Shown in pieces: positions 33,735 to 43,529 of a DNA stretch of 64,000 nucleotides. The notes beneath the pieces are model-generated. The model made no database searches, was not told the origin of the DNA, and saw only the letters and a list, made by a program, of their open reading frames with translations. The translations under genes were made by a program, and so were the position numbers. Origin of the DNA: Ferrimonas futtsuensis DSM 18154 (GTDB lineage Bacteria; Pseudomonadota; Gammaproteobacteria; Enterobacterales; Shewanellaceae); the NCBI RefSeq assembly GCF_000422645.1, contig NZ_AUGL01000014.1:62001-126000 (forward strand). The letters run 5' to 3'. The stretch's first letter is position 1, and every line of letters starts with the position of its first letter.

Positions 33735-35339
33735 CTACCAGATCATCTCCACAAACTCCGGGTGATCGACGAAGGGGTTACGATTGCCCTGATGATCGAA
33801 CGCCGCCTGGTTGCGGTCCCGCTCCTTCTGGCTGACGGGATCCTGCAGGTGCCACGTCTTCAGCAGGGCCAGCAGCCAGGGCTCAAACACCCGGTCGGCA
33901 CTGCCGTCCAGCACCAAATCAGAATTGCTGGTGTTGCTCTCCCAGCCCGCAATCTTATCCTGATAGCGGGTTGCCATGTAGAAGTAAGCTCGGGCCAGAT
34001 CGCCCTTGAACTCATCGATGGGCTCAAACAGGGTGCGGCCGCTGGCATCGGTGCCCAATTTGGAGCCATTGCCTGAGGTATAGCTGGCGCTGACCACCTC
34101 GCCATAGGGGTAGTTGCTGCGCTTGGCATTCACATAACCATCGGTGGCAAAGATGTGGTGCACATCAGAGTTCATCGGCTCCACCTTGCCGCCAAACCAG
34201 CTCTTGGGGAAGGAGTGCTCACGATTGTAGCAATCCCCTTCGCGGCTGTAGCTGCCACACTGGTCCTGGCCGGCGCTGAAGTGGACGCTGTCCCCGGAGG
34301 CAGGCTTCTCCGAATAGATGTCCAAAATGGAGCCATCATTCTCGTAATAGTTGTCCAGCTCATTAGCCTGGTAGAACTGCCACAGGGCCGTGTACCCCTG
34401 AGAGGAATGCCCCTTGATGATGTTGTGCAACTCACTCTTGAGCGGGTAGCCGGTGAGGCCTTCGGCACTCAGGTAGTAGGCTTCCAGGTTGGTGGCTCCA
34501 CCGTTGTCGCCGCCGCCGTTATCGCCTCCGCCGGTGCCCACGGTAAAGCTGCTGCTCTGGCTGTAGGTGAACTGGCTCCCCTGCACCACCACCTGTCCAC
34601 CGATCTCGATACGGTAACCGGCACTGCCCAGGAGTCCGTCACCATAACTGTCGTTGATGGTGAACCGGTAGTCGTCATCGGCCAGACAGAAGGTCTCGGT
34701 CACCTGCTCATTGTTGCCGTAGCCATTACCACTGTAGAGTTCGGTGTCCTGGGCATTGATCAGGCTCCAGGAGGTCTCACTGCCATAGCCATCTGTGGTC
34801 AGTGCCAGAGTCGCCTCGGTGTCGCTGCAACCCGGTACGGGAGTCGAGTCGTTACGCGGGCGGAAGTTGTCCACATAGACAATCTCATTGCCGTCGAAGC
34901 CGCTTTCATCGTAGAAACGCAGCCCCACCTCAATGCTGCCGCTACTGGAGGGGGTATGGCTGTGACTCAGTGTCTGCCACTGTCCGATCAGGGCCGGATT
35001 GGAATACCCCTGGTAGGTGCCCACATAGAGGCGTGCCTTGACGTTACCTTCGGTGTGGTAGAGATCCACCGACACCTCGATGGGCACCCCGGCAGTCACG
35101 GAAATTGACTGCCTGAAGTCGGTATTACTCTGGGTTCCGGTCAGCACCTCCACCTGAGCGGAGCTGTTTCCGGTGGTGGCAAAAGCCGACGACTGACTGA
35201 GACGAATACCACTGTCTATGGTGGTCCACCCCTGGGGCGTTCCACTGCTCCAGGTTTCAAAATCGCCATTGTCTATCTGTGCCTGCACAGCACCGGACAG
35301 CAGTAACAGAGCCCCGGAAAGGCCAATTAGCTGTTTCAT
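33735..35339 (-). CDS. Secreted multidomain endonuclease I family nuclease
   Basis: A 534-residue secreted protein. It has a signal peptide (1-21), a beta-rich jelly-roll-like domain (about 22-165) and a second beta domain beginning at C-S-D-T-E-A-T (about 170-270). A Gly/Asp/Asn linker (G-G-G-D-N-G-G-G-D-N) leads to a C-terminal endonuclease I domain of the beta-beta-alpha metal type. The catalytic histidine is H375 in N-R-E-H-S-F-P-K-S-W, followed by a D-V-H-H-I-F-A-T-D metal site. It would degrade extracellular DNA or RNA for nutrients or biofilm turnover; the N-terminal domains probably bind polymers. ATG 35339 is preceded by GAGGAAACAGG. Three hairpins fill its leader. Confidence 0.88.
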   Translation of the reverse strand: MKQLIGLSGALLLLSGAVQAQIDNGDFETWSSGTPQGWTTIDSGIRLSQSSAFATTGNSSAQVEVLTGTQSNTDFRQSISVTAGVPIEVSVDLYHTEGNVKARLYVGTYQGYSNPALIGQWQTLSHSHTPSSSGSIEVGLRFYDESGFDGNEIVYVDNFRPRNDSTPVPGCSDTEATLALTTDGYGSETSWSLINAQDTELYSGNGYGNNEQVTETFCLADDDYRFTINDSYGDGLLGSAGYRIEIGGQVVVQGSQFTYSQSSSFTVGTGGGDNGGGDNGGATNLEAYYLSAEGLTGYPLKSELHNIIKGHSSQGYTALWQFYQANELDNYYENDGSILDIYSEKPASGDSVHFSAGQDQCGSYSREGDCYNREHSFPKSWFGGKVEPMNSDVHHIFATDGYVNAKRSNYPYGEVVSASYTSGNGSKLGTDASGRTLFEPIDEFKGDLARAYFYMATRYQDKIAGWESNTSNSDLVLDGSADRVFEPWLLALLKTWHLQDPVSQKERDRNQAAFDHQGNRNPFVDHPEFVEMIW

Positions 35340-35360
35340 CCTGTTTCCTCGCGTCATAAC

Positions 35361-35441
35361 GCCACCTGAAGGTGGCTTGTTGTTGTTTCCCGGCCGGTGT
35401 AGCACACCGGCTAACAGCTGCACTCGTAAACGTGTGCAGCT
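35361..35441 (-). other. Three consecutive perfect hairpins in the endonuclease leader
   Basis: GCCACC-TGAA-GGTGGC (35361-35376), GCCGGTGT-AGC-ACACCGGC (35393-35411) and AGCTGCAC-N10-GTGCAGCT (35416-35441) lie within 105 bp upstream of the endonuclease start. None has a T-run, so a structured 5' leader is more likely than a terminator. Confidence 0.5.
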
Positions 35442-35660
35442 CGGATAGTGACCAAATGATGTAATATTTCAATCATTAATCGAGAAAAGACTGTTCAAAA
35501 TCAACTTTTATAATTAACAAACGAAACATAAGCACAACACCCGGCACCACCCCGACCGGCTGCCACCGGTGACAGCACCCACTCTCCCTGAGTGAGTGCG
35601 ACTCAATGCAACGCAGTGACGTGATGTTTATCGGATGATGACAGGACAGCTGAAAGAGAG
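35442..35660. other. AT-rich then repetitive-looking gene-free stretch
   Basis: The left half is A/T-rich and probably carries the endonuclease promoter. The right half, after the exonuclease stop, shows short complementary runs (CACTC/GAGTG type) but no convincing terminator. No gene is seen. Confidence 0.4.
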
Positions 35661-36296
35661 TCAGGTTAGGGAGGCAAGCACCCTGGAAATTTGAGCCTTG
35701 GGGGTCTTGGACAACTTCTTCAGTTGGGCAAAATGGGGGGCACGCACGCCCCAGTCAGCGTGCAGATCCGCCAGCATCGCCAACCAGAGATCGGCGGTCA
35801 TCTGTGCATCGGCCAGAGCACGGTGGAACACGCCATCATGGGGAATCGATTTGAAGGTCACCAGAGAGCCCAGCTTGTGGTTGGGCGCCTCGGGATAGAG
35901 ACGGCGGGCCAGCAGCATGGAGCAGACAAAATCTCCGGCATAGTCCCGGTCAATGGCCGCCAGCTCGGCGTCCAGGAAGCGCTGATCGAACGACGCGTTG
36001 TGAGCCACCAGGTTGGAGCCGTCAATGAAGTCGGCAAACGCATCCATCACCTCATCGCACCCAGGCGCGCCCGCCAACATGGCGTTGGTGATGCCGGTAT
36101 AGCCTTCGATGAAACCACTGACCCGAAACCCGGGGTTCATCAGTTGCTGGAACCGGTCGATCACCTGCCCTTGCTGCAGCTTGACCGCCCCGATCTCTAT
36201 GGCCCTGTCCCCCTGATTGGGAGAGAGGCCGGTGGTTTCAAAATCGAGCACCACCAGGGTATCGGCAGGCGTTTGAGTCAAAGGAGGCATAGGCAT
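35661..36296 (-). CDS. DEDDh 3'-5' exonuclease, DnaQ-like
   Basis: A 211-residue stand-alone exonuclease of the DnaQ superfamily. The catalytic set is complete: D18 and E20 (L-D-F-E-T-T-G), D104 (H-N-A-S-F-D), H158 and D163 (H-R-A-L-A-D). It cuts nucleotides from 3' ends of DNA or RNA with two metal ions. It lacks a polymerase-binding tail, so it is a DnaQ homologue rather than the replicative epsilon subunit. Two ATGs six bases apart can both start the protein. It lies downstream of yjjW on the same strand, 53 bp away, and may be co-transcribed. Confidence 0.87.
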   Translation of the reverse strand: MPMPPLTQTPADTLVVLDFETTGLSPNQGDRAIEIGAVKLQQGQVIDRFQQLMNPGFRVSGFIEGYTGITNAMLAGAPGCDEVMDAFADFIDGSNLVAHNASFDQRFLDAELAAIDRDYAGDFVCSMLLARRLYPEAPNHKLGSLVTFKSIPHDGVFHRALADAQMTADLWLAMLADLHADWGVRAPHFAQLKKLSKTPKAQISRVLASLT

Positions 36297-36349
36297 TCCA
36301 GCAACAGACGGGTGGCCAAGCTTACCCTAAGGTCAGCCGGGTTTACAGC

Positions 36350-37207
36350 TCAGAGGCGCACCATAGGCAGCAATGTGACCCCCGCTTCAGACAGGTCGCG
36401 ATGTAAGGTCTCCATCCGCTCTGGCGTGGTTTGGGCCAGACTCCGGCCCCGCTCACCCACCCCATGATGCTGGTAGCGATTGAGGCGAAGCGCCGGGGGA
36501 TTGGGCAACGAGTGGTACAGCTCGATGAGTGCCGTCAGTTCGTCGTCGCCGTCGTTGACGCTCTCCACCACCAGCCAGCGAAGCTCCGCCAGCTTACCCG
36601 TCTGGGCCAGAAGCCGGGCACTGTCCAGCACCTGCTGGTTATCCCGGCCGGTCAGGCGCTTGTGAACCGCCGAACCCATCCCCTTGATGTCCAGCATCAC
36701 CCCGTCCACCCGCTCCAGCAAGGCTGGCCAGTGGCCCGCCGCCAGCAGGCCGTTGGAGTCGACCAACCGTCCCAGGTGGGCAGTGCGGCAATCCTTGTCC
36801 AGGGCATCACACAACCTCACCAGAAACTGGCGCTGTAAGGTGGCTTCTCCGCCGGAGAAGGTGACGCCATCGAGCAGGGGGGCATGACGGGCAATGCGCT
36901 CCACCAGGGAGGCCACATCGAAGCTCACCGCATTGGGGTTACCACTTCTGGGACAGTGAGGCAGACAGAGATCGCAACTCTGACACTGGCTTTCGTCACA
37001 CAATTTGCGCTTGCGCTGGCCGGAGCCCCGCTCAAGGGACAGGGCGCCATTGGGGCAGTGGTCGATGCAGTCACCACACTGGTTGCACTGACCTATGGTC
37101 TGGGGGTTGTGGCAGCCGGGACAGTTCATATTGCACCCTTGGAAGAACACCACCAGGCGGCTGCCCGGCCCATCCACACAACTGAAGGGCAGGATGCGAC
37201 TCACCAT
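36350..37207 (-). CDS. yjjW: Glycyl radical enzyme activase, YjjW
   Basis: A 285-residue radical SAM enzyme that would generate the glycyl radical on YjjI. The radical SAM cysteines are C25, C29 and C32 (C-N-M-N-C-P-G-C). Two ferredoxin-type 4Fe-4S motifs are inserted, one at C41/44/47/51 and one around C75/78/81/85. The G-G-E motif (T-F-S-G-G-E-A) follows. ATG 37207 gives the length of E. coli YjjW (287), but an in-frame GTG at 37249, overlapping the yjjI stop by 10 bases, is also possible; neither has a good ribosome binding site. It forms an operon with yjjI. Confidence 0.9.
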   Translation of the reverse strand: MVSRILPFSCVDGPGSRLVVFFQGCNMNCPGCHNPQTIGQCNQCGDCIDHCPNGALSLERGSGQRKRKLCDESQCQSCDLCLPHCPRSGNPNAVSFDVASLVERIARHAPLLDGVTFSGGEATLQRQFLVRLCDALDKDCRTAHLGRLVDSNGLLAAGHWPALLERVDGVMLDIKGMGSAVHKRLTGRDNQQVLDSARLLAQTGKLAELRWLVVESVNDGDDELTALIELYHSLPNPPALRLNRYQHHGVGERGRSLAQTTPERMETLHRDLSEAGVTLLPMVRL

Positions 37208-37239
37208 CCCGGGTCGTTGAGCCACAGGGGACAGAGATC

Positions 37240-38787
37240 TTATTTCCACAGGGAAACCGGGTGCTGCTCCTGGCTGACCACCCTGGCCTGACGCTCAAGA
37301 ATCTTCACCACGTCCACCGCCTCTGCCCCTAAACAGGTGGAGTTGTGCCGCTCCGCCTGATGGCGGAACTTGTCGATGTCGGATCGCTTCACCATGTAGC
37401 CGGTGACCCGAACCAGATCGTTGTCCGACAGGTTGGCGGTGAACATCTTCAGCCCCATGCCAAATCCGCCGCTGACCAGACGCTCCAGGGCGCCGGGGTT
37501 GTGACGTATGGTGGGGTCCAGGCCGAAGATGTCGCTGATGCCGCCATCAAAGTACTGATGCATGGGCGCGCAGGCCAGGATATGACTTAGGGGATCCGGC
37601 TCGCTGCCCACCGGGATGCGGGTGCCGGCGGTCTCCTCTTTGTCGCAGGAGATGCCGGACTGGGAGTGCAGCCTCATCAATCCGCCTTCACAGTGGATCA
37701 TCTCCAGGTGGTCCACCTGGCGACGATAGGCAGCGACAATGCGCTCACCCAGGGCGGTGGCTTCCCGATCCAGGCCATAACGGCCGGGCATGCCCTGGGC
37801 ATCCATCAACAAGTTCACCAGCTCCGCCAGTCCATAGAGGCCAAACATGGCAGTGAAGTGCCCCAGAGAGACCAGCCCCTCCTTGCACAGGAAGTGATGC
37901 TCAAAGAAGCCGGACTGCTCCACCAAAAAGCGGATGCGATGGGTCATGGCACTGGCCATCAGCTCAGCGCAGCGGGGCACTACATTGTCGATGTAATCCT
38001 GTTCACTGCCATCACACAGCTCGAAGGAACGCATCAGGTTCAGACGCAGCAGGGTGTGGGAGCCGCCGCCCAGAGGCAGGGCGTTGTAGCAGCTGACCAC
38101 CCCATAGCCTTTATCAAATTCGGCATCGATCGCCTCATGGTTGGCTACATGGGGCTTGTTGCAAGCGATGATGTTGTCGGTGACCCGGCGCAGCAGGTCA
38201 TCCGGGGTCACCCCCTCCTGATAGCGGAACGTCAGGTTGGGCACCGACTGAGCCAGTTTGGCATCCACCTTGAGGATCATCCGCCCTACCCGGCTCTCCT
38301 CGGGCCCCAGGTTCGCATGAACAAAGGAATCCGGCAGGGTACGGTCCAACCGCTGCCAGAACAGGGTCAGGGCCTTTTCCAGCTCGGCATCGTTCACCCC
38401 ATCTACGAAAGGCTCCAGCAGCTGGTCCAAGTGACCGAGGAACACCGGATAGCCGGTCACCGACGGCACATTGAGATAAAGAATGGAGAGAAAATTCAAC
38501 GCCTCGTCCAGATCCTGGGGGGCCGCCAGCTCCAAAAACTCACTGCCCTGGGCCATCGCCTTGGCGTAATCCGGCAAGACGTACCTGGGCTTAAAGGGGC
38601 TCTGACTCTCAAACATGTCGTGGAGAATGCCACGCTCGAACGCCCGCTCCACCTCCTCGCCATAGGGATTTCTGGGCAACAGCGACTCCGCCAGCTGAGC
38701 CAGGGCCAGCTGTTTTTGGGGCAGAGTGAGATTGGGGTTGGTGATGTGGCCGAGCACGGCCTGTTGCAACTGTTCTATCTGGGACAT
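37240..38787 (-). CDS. yjjI: Glycyl radical enzyme of unknown function, YjjI
   Basis: A 515-residue protein matching the YjjI family, found together with the activase YjjW in many enterobacteria and relatives. The radical-bearing glycine is G463 in the R-V-T-G-Y motif near the C-terminus. Glycyl radical enzymes work only without oxygen, which fits the anaerobic lifestyle suggested by the psr locus. The substrate of YjjI is unknown to me. It is shorter than pyruvate formate-lyase and lacks its catalytic paired cysteines at the usual place. ATG 38787 was chosen to match E. coli YjjI (516). Confidence 0.9.
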   Translation of the reverse strand: MSQIEQLQQAVLGHITNPNLTLPQKQLALAQLAESLLPRNPYGEEVERAFERGILHDMFESQSPFKPRYVLPDYAKAMAQGSEFLELAAPQDLDEALNFLSILYLNVPSVTGYPVFLGHLDQLLEPFVDGVNDAELEKALTLFWQRLDRTLPDSFVHANLGPEESRVGRMILKVDAKLAQSVPNLTFRYQEGVTPDDLLRRVTDNIIACNKPHVANHEAIDAEFDKGYGVVSCYNALPLGGGSHTLLRLNLMRSFELCDGSEQDYIDNVVPRCAELMASAMTHRIRFLVEQSGFFEHHFLCKEGLVSLGHFTAMFGLYGLAELVNLLMDAQGMPGRYGLDREATALGERIVAAYRRQVDHLEMIHCEGGLMRLHSQSGISCDKEETAGTRIPVGSEPDPLSHILACAPMHQYFDGGISDIFGLDPTIRHNPGALERLVSGGFGMGLKMFTANLSDNDLVRVTGYMVKRSDIDKFRHQAERHNSTCLGAEAVDVVKILERQARVVSQEQHPVSLWK

Positions 38788-38909
38788 GGGCGATAAACCA
38801 CCGGGCCGCATCGGGCCAAGACTTCAACTGCCCCCATTCTCCCCCCTGGGGGCCTAAATTGAGTGAACCAAGATCACAAATCCGGCTCTGGCCAGCCGCC
38901 CGTCCCAGC

Positions 38910-40862
38910 CTATGTCGGGGATTTACCCCTGGTTTTTCTGCCCTTAGTCGTACGACTACCTCGACCAGATTTGGGGGTCGCCGCCCTTCCTCGTCGACTG
39001 GGGGCCGACACCCCTCGAAGGGACTCCGGCAGATGCTGCCGGGCACCGGACACCAACGCCTGAAGCTGTTCGGTCAGCGGCCCCATAAACCCCTGATAAC
39101 TGAGCTGACGCTCTCGTATCGACTCCAGTGCCGACTCCCAGCGAGCGGTCATATCCGGGGTGGTGGCACTCTCCGGCAAACTGGCGATCAGCGCCCTGCC
39201 CGCCTCGGTGGCCCGAATCTGCTTGCCTTGGCGGGTAAGAAACCCGCGTTTGAACAGCAGTTCGATGATGCCAGCGCGAGTGGCCTCGGTGCCCAGGCCG
39301 TCGGTCTCCTTGAGGATGCTCTTGAGCGCCATGTCGGTCACATGGGCGGCAATGTTGGTCATGGCCGCCAGCAAGGTGGCATCGGTGAAATGCTTGGGAG
39401 GCTGAGTCTGTTTCTCCAGCACCTCACCACGCTGGCAATGAAGCGGCTGGCCCTCATTCAGTTGCGGTAGCCTGGCACTCTCCTCGTCATCACTCTTCTC
39501 CTTCTGGGGAAACAACGCCTTCCAGCCCATCTCCACCGGCACCTTGGCCCCCGCCCGGAACAGGCCCGTGCCTATGGTGACCTCCACCTTGGTTTCATCG
39601 AAGCGGTAATCCGGGTAGAACTGCAGCAGGTACTGACGGGCAATCAGCTCATAGAGTTTTCTCTCATCGGCAGAGAGGCTGCCGGCGCCGCGCTTGTCGG
39701 TGGGGATCACCGCATGATGGGCATCCACCTTAGCATCGTTCCACGCCTTGCCCCTGCGGCCGGTGTCCGCGCCCTCCACCGCCTGTGACAGGGCATCGCT
39801 GTTGGCAGCGATGGCGGCGGTGACTCGGGGGGCGTCCCCGTGTTGCTGGCTGGGCAGATGGCGACTATCGGATCTGGGGTAGGTGATCAGTTGGTGACGC
39901 TCATACAAGGCCTGAGCCAGGTCCAGCACCCGTTGGGCACTGAAGCCAAAGCGTTTGGCCGCATCGATCTGCAGGGCGGACAGGTTGTAGGGCAGTGGCG
40001 CCCCCTGGCTCTTACGCTTCTTTGACAACGAGGAGACGGTGCCTGGTTTATCGGTAATGCGCCCGGCCACGTTCTGAGCCAGCCCCCGTGCCAGTACCCT
40101 GTCCTCCTCGTCCATATAGGGTTTGCACGCCTCGCTGGGCACCCACTTGGCGGTGAACGCCTCGCCCGCCTCGGTAGTGAGATGAGCAACAACTTCATAG
40201 AAAGGTTTGGACACGAAGGACTCGATGGCCAGATCCCGGCGCACCACCAATCCCAGCAGCGGCGTCTGTACGCGGCCGACAGAGAGTACCCCGGAGTAGT
40301 TCACCTTGCGCCCCTGCAGGGTGTAGGCCCGGGTCAGGTTGATGCCATACAGCCAGTCGGCCCGTGAGCGGGCCAGGGCGGACACCGACAGGGAAACAAA
40401 ATCGCGATTGCTGCGCAGCTGCCCCAGGGCACGGGTGACCGCCGCCGGGGTCAGATCGCTGACCAGCAACCGTTTCATCCCCTGACGTTTGGCCTGGGTC
40501 ACCTTGCAGTGGTGCACCACCTCATCCACCAGCAACTGCCCCTCCCTGTCCGGATCGCCGGCATGCACCAGCTCATCTGCCTGCTTCATCAGCTTGCGCA
40601 GTACCGTCAGCTGCTTGTGGCACCCCTTGCGGGTCTTGAGCTGCCAGTCATTGGGTAGGATGGGCAGGTGTTGTTCCTGCCAGGAGCGCCAACTCTCGTC
40701 ATAGTCGCCCGGCTCCGCCTGCTCCAACAGATGGCCGACACACCAACTGACACAGTCGCCATTGCCCAGCTCAATGTAGCCCTCATGCTTCTTGTGGGGC
40801 TTGGGCAGCACGGCGGCAATGGCCCGTCCCAGGCTGGGTTTTTCGGCGATGTAGAGTCTCAT
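38910..40862 (-). CDS. topB: DNA topoisomerase III
   Basis: A 650-residue type IA topoisomerase that relaxes and decatenates DNA through a single-strand break. The N-terminal TOPRIM domain shows E7 (I-A-E-K-P-S) and D-P-D-R-E-G. The catalytic tyrosine is Y328 in I-T-Y-P-R-S-D-S-R, the same position as in E. coli TopB. The C-terminal 40 residues are Arg/Lys/Gly/Ser-rich, a basic DNA-binding tail, with no zinc fingers. ATG 40862 was preferred over an upstream GTG. It runs in the same direction as yjjI, 122 bp apart. Confidence 0.94.
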   Translation of the reverse strand: MRLYIAEKPSLGRAIAAVLPKPHKKHEGYIELGNGDCVSWCVGHLLEQAEPGDYDESWRSWQEQHLPILPNDWQLKTRKGCHKQLTVLRKLMKQADELVHAGDPDREGQLLVDEVVHHCKVTQAKRQGMKRLLVSDLTPAAVTRALGQLRSNRDFVSLSVSALARSRADWLYGINLTRAYTLQGRKVNYSGVLSVGRVQTPLLGLVVRRDLAIESFVSKPFYEVVAHLTTEAGEAFTAKWVPSEACKPYMDEEDRVLARGLAQNVAGRITDKPGTVSSLSKKRKSQGAPLPYNLSALQIDAAKRFGFSAQRVLDLAQALYERHQLITYPRSDSRHLPSQQHGDAPRVTAAIAANSDALSQAVEGADTGRRGKAWNDAKVDAHHAVIPTDKRGAGSLSADERKLYELIARQYLLQFYPDYRFDETKVEVTIGTGLFRAGAKVPVEMGWKALFPQKEKSDDEESARLPQLNEGQPLHCQRGEVLEKQTQPPKHFTDATLLAAMTNIAAHVTDMALKSILKETDGLGTEATRAGIIELLFKRGFLTRQGKQIRATEAGRALIASLPESATTPDMTARWESALESIRERQLSYQGFMGPLTEQLQALVSGARQHLPESLRGVSAPSRRGRAATPKSGRGSRTTKGRKTRGKSPT

Positions 40863-40934
40863 GGCGCTCACTCACTGTATAGATAGACAGTAGTGTAGCG
40901 AAAGCTGGCCCCGGTGTGAACCGGGGAAGGGGGA

Positions 40935-41693
40935 TCAGGCCTGACGACCACTCGGCGGATTGGCTGTCAGGCAGCGACTGCAGGAGCAAATATCATCGCC
41001 ATGATGATCAATATGGCGGGAGACCAGCTCGGCCAGTTTAAGGTAAAGGGGCTCATCCACAGGCACATTCCAGTGGAAGGCATTGACTATGGTCAGGATG
41101 CTCTCCATCTGCACGCGGCTGCGTCGCTGTTCATCCAATTTGTTCACCAATCGGCTTTCGTACGCGGTGGCCTGACCGTACAGCTGAAAGTACACCATCT
41201 GGGCCAGGAGCCGCAGCCGCTCATCACTCTCCTGCAGTTCCCCCGCCTCTCTGGCCTGATTCGCCAGTCGATGTATCAGCTCGATAAAGCGGTTGGCCCG
41301 CTCACGGAGCCGATCAACCCGATCACAACTGGCCAGCGGCCACACTTTGGAGTTGGCGGATATGGAGTAGAGTGCCATGAAGGTGCGATTGCGGCTGGCC
41401 ATCTCCAGCACAGAGATCATCGGGATCAGGAAACGCTCCTGGGCACTCAGGTGAGGATAACGGCTCAGAACCCCCTCCATGTCACCGCCTGCGGCACTGC
41501 GCAGAAACAGACACAGCAGCAGGTCCTCCTTGCTCTCAAACAGGGCATCGACTGTGTCCGGGGATACCCCGGCAACCTTGGCAATATCGGAGAAATTAAA
41601 GGAGACGATGCCCTTCTCCTCAATCAGTCGTTCAACCACTTGCAATAGCGACTGGCAGTTGGCCTGGGCCTGACGATCGACAGGACAATGCAT
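40935..41693 (-). CDS. TetR-family regulator with cysteine-rich C-terminus
   Basis: A 252-residue regulator with an N-terminal TetR helix-turn-helix (about 20-65: F-N-F-S-D-I-A-K-V-A-G-V-S-P-D-T-V-D-A-L-F) and a helical ligand domain. It ends unusually in H-H-G-D-D-I-C-S-C-S-R-C, a possible metal- or redox-sensing group. A 14-bp perfect palindrome lies about 100 bp before the start and could be its operator. The start is uncertain: ATG 41693 has its GAGGG too far upstream, and TTG 41714 is an alternative. Target genes are unknown. Confidence 0.82.
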   Translation of the reverse strand: MHCPVDRQAQANCQSLLQVVERLIEEKGIVSFNFSDIAKVAGVSPDTVDALFESKEDLLLCLFLRSAAGGDMEGVLSRYPHLSAQERFLIPMISVLEMASRNRTFMALYSISANSKVWPLASCDRVDRLRERANRFIELIHRLANQAREAGELQESDERLRLLAQMVYFQLYGQATAYESRLVNKLDEQRRSRVQMESILTIVNAFHWNVPVDEPLYLKLAELVSRHIDHHGDDICSCSRCLTANPPSGRQA

Positions 41694-41789
41694 TATGTAT
41701 TTGTATTCCCTCAACCCTAAAGGCCGAAATTAGCGGTTTCCAGAAAACTTTGTTGTGACTGCGTTCAACAATCCCGGACAGTCACCCTG

Positions 41790-41803
41790 AACCGAATTCG
41801 GTT
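41790..41803. promoter_or_regulatory. Palindrome upstream of the TetR-type gene
   Basis: AACCGAATTCGGTT is a perfect 14-bp palindrome, of the size bound by TetR dimers, 97-110 bp before the regulator's start. Confidence 0.4.
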
Positions 41804-41864
41804 TTGGGACCAACCTCCCTGAAATAGGGCTCGCACCCTCCTTATCCGGTTGCGCATACAAGAA

Positions 41865-41884
41865 GGCCCCGCGTATGCGGGGCC
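41865..41884 (-). terminator. Terminator of the chemoreceptor gene
   Basis: GGCCCCGC pairs with GCGGGGCC around a 4-nt loop just after the stop on the minus strand; TTCTTGT follows. Confidence 0.85.
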
Positions 41885-41891
41885 CCTTCAT

Positions 41892-43529
41892 TCAGCTCAA
41901 GCGATAACGGCCAATCAGTTGCTGCAATTCATTGGCCTGGGAAGCGATCCCCTCGCCAACCTGTCGGGCCTCGGTGGCATTACGCTCCACCGATTCTCCC
42001 ACCTCTTTAACCCGCAGCACATTCTGGCTGATCTCCTCGCTGACGCGGCTCTGCTCCTCGGCAGCCGCGGCGATCTCCATATTCATCTGGCTCAGCTGTC
42101 CCACCTCTTCGGTCACCAGGCTGAGCATCTCGTCCACTTCGGTGGCCTGATTGGCGCACACGTCGGCGAACTGCTGGCCATGCTGGATGGACGCCACCGC
42201 CTCCTGGCTCTCACTCTGCAGACGCTCAATCATGGTCTGAATCTGCTGAGTGGACTCCTGGGTTCGCGACGCCAGAGAACGCACCTCATCCGCCACCACG
42301 GCGAAGCCGCGCCCCTGCTCACCGGCCCTGGCCGCTTCGATGGCCGCATTCAGCGCCAGCAGGTTGGTTTGCTCTGCGATGGTACGAATCACATCCAGAA
42401 TCGCCCCAATCTCCTGACTTTCATGCTCAAGGCGCTGCATCACCTGCCCTGAATGGCTCACCGCCCCCTGCAGTTCGATGATGTTCTGCTTGGTTTCATT
42501 GAGATTGCGCTTGCTCTCTCCAAGACGGCCGTTGGTTTCCGCCACATTGTTGGCCGCCACCTGGGCACTGGAGCTGACCTGGGAGATGGACGCCACCATC
42601 TCGGTCATGGCACTGGCCATCTGGTCGGTCTGCGAGTTTTGATCGTGAATATCGCTGGCTGTTTCGCCCATCTCCCGCTGCAGGGTGTGAGACTGGCTGG
42701 TCAGCAAAGTCGACACCTGATGCAACTGGTTGAGGATCGCCACCTGCTGCTGCTGCAACTCTCTGGCATCCCCGGCCAGTTTGCCCAGTTCGTCCTTCTG
42801 CTCCAGAGTAAGCTGGGTAGTAAAGTTCCCAGACGCCAGCTCACGCAGAAATTCGCCAACGCTGCGCATGGGACGAATGATGAAGCCGTTGCTCACCATG
42901 CCCCCCACCACCAGTGCCAGGGAAAAAGCCAGGGCAAGGGTGACCATGGCCAACATCAGTTGCTGGTCTGCATGCTGCTGATGCTCCTTCACGGCCCTCT
43001 CCTGAGACTCCGCCATGGCGTCCACCAGAGCATCCAGGCTCTTGGCCGGCGCACGATCGATCCCCCGAACCAGGGTGTCTGTGCCGGCAGCATCATAGCC
43101 GTTTGCCAACTGATACTCCCTGCCTTCGCGGTACTTCTGTCCCAGCACCTTGTGCGCCTCGATAAACGCCTCCAACTTACTGGCCAGTCCGGCATCCAGT
43201 TCTCTGAGCAGAGCCAGCGTAGACTCGGCGTCTTCACGTACCTTGGCCTCGACCTTCAGGTACTTACCCCAATACTTTTCCCGGTCCTGCTCCTTGTAGG
43301 TTCGCACCAGGACGTTTTTCCACTCCTGTACCTGCGCTTTGAAATCCACTTCCAGGGTGAGCACCTGCTCCCTGGCCACCACATCTTGATGCAGTACCTG
43401 CTGGTAATAGCCGACCACAGTGACCTGGCTGTAGAGGGCAAAGCCTGCCCCAAGGAGCAAAAGCAGCATGCCCACCAAGTTGGCGAACATCAGTTTCTTG
43501 CTAATGCTGAGATGACGGAGAAGCTTCAT
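41892..43529 (-). CDS. Methyl-accepting chemotaxis protein
   Basis: A 545-residue chemoreceptor. It has a transmembrane segment (about 13-35), a helical periplasmic sensor (about 36-190), and a second membrane segment (about 191-215). A HAMP domain precedes the long antiparallel signalling coiled coil. The highly conserved tip [20 protein letters not shown]-x-L-A is intact. It controls CheA and hence swimming direction. The ligand is unknown. It lacks the C-terminal CheR-binding pentapeptide. AAGGGC precedes the ATG. Confidence 0.93.
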   Translation of the reverse strand: MKLLRHLSISKKLMFANLVGMLLLLLGAGFALYSQVTVVGYYQQVLHQDVVAREQVLTLEVDFKAQVQEWKNVLVRTYKEQDREKYWGKYLKVEAKVREDAESTLALLRELDAGLASKLEAFIEAHKVLGQKYREGREYQLANGYDAAGTDTLVRGIDRAPAKSLDALVDAMAESQERAVKEHQQHADQQLMLAMVTLALAFSLALVVGGMVSNGFIIRPMRSVGEFLRELASGNFTTQLTLEQKDELGKLAGDARELQQQQVAILNQLHQVSTLLTSQSHTLQREMGETASDIHDQNSQTDQMASAMTEMVASISQVSSSAQVAANNVAETNGRLGESKRNLNETKQNIIELQGAVSHSGQVMQRLEHESQEIGAILDVIRTIAEQTNLLALNAAIEAARAGEQGRGFAVVADEVRSLASRTQESTQQIQTMIERLQSESQEAVASIQHGQQFADVCANQATEVDEMLSLVTEEVGQLSQMNMEIAAAAEEQSRVSEEISQNVLRVKEVGESVERNATEARQVGEGIASQANELQQLIGRYRLS

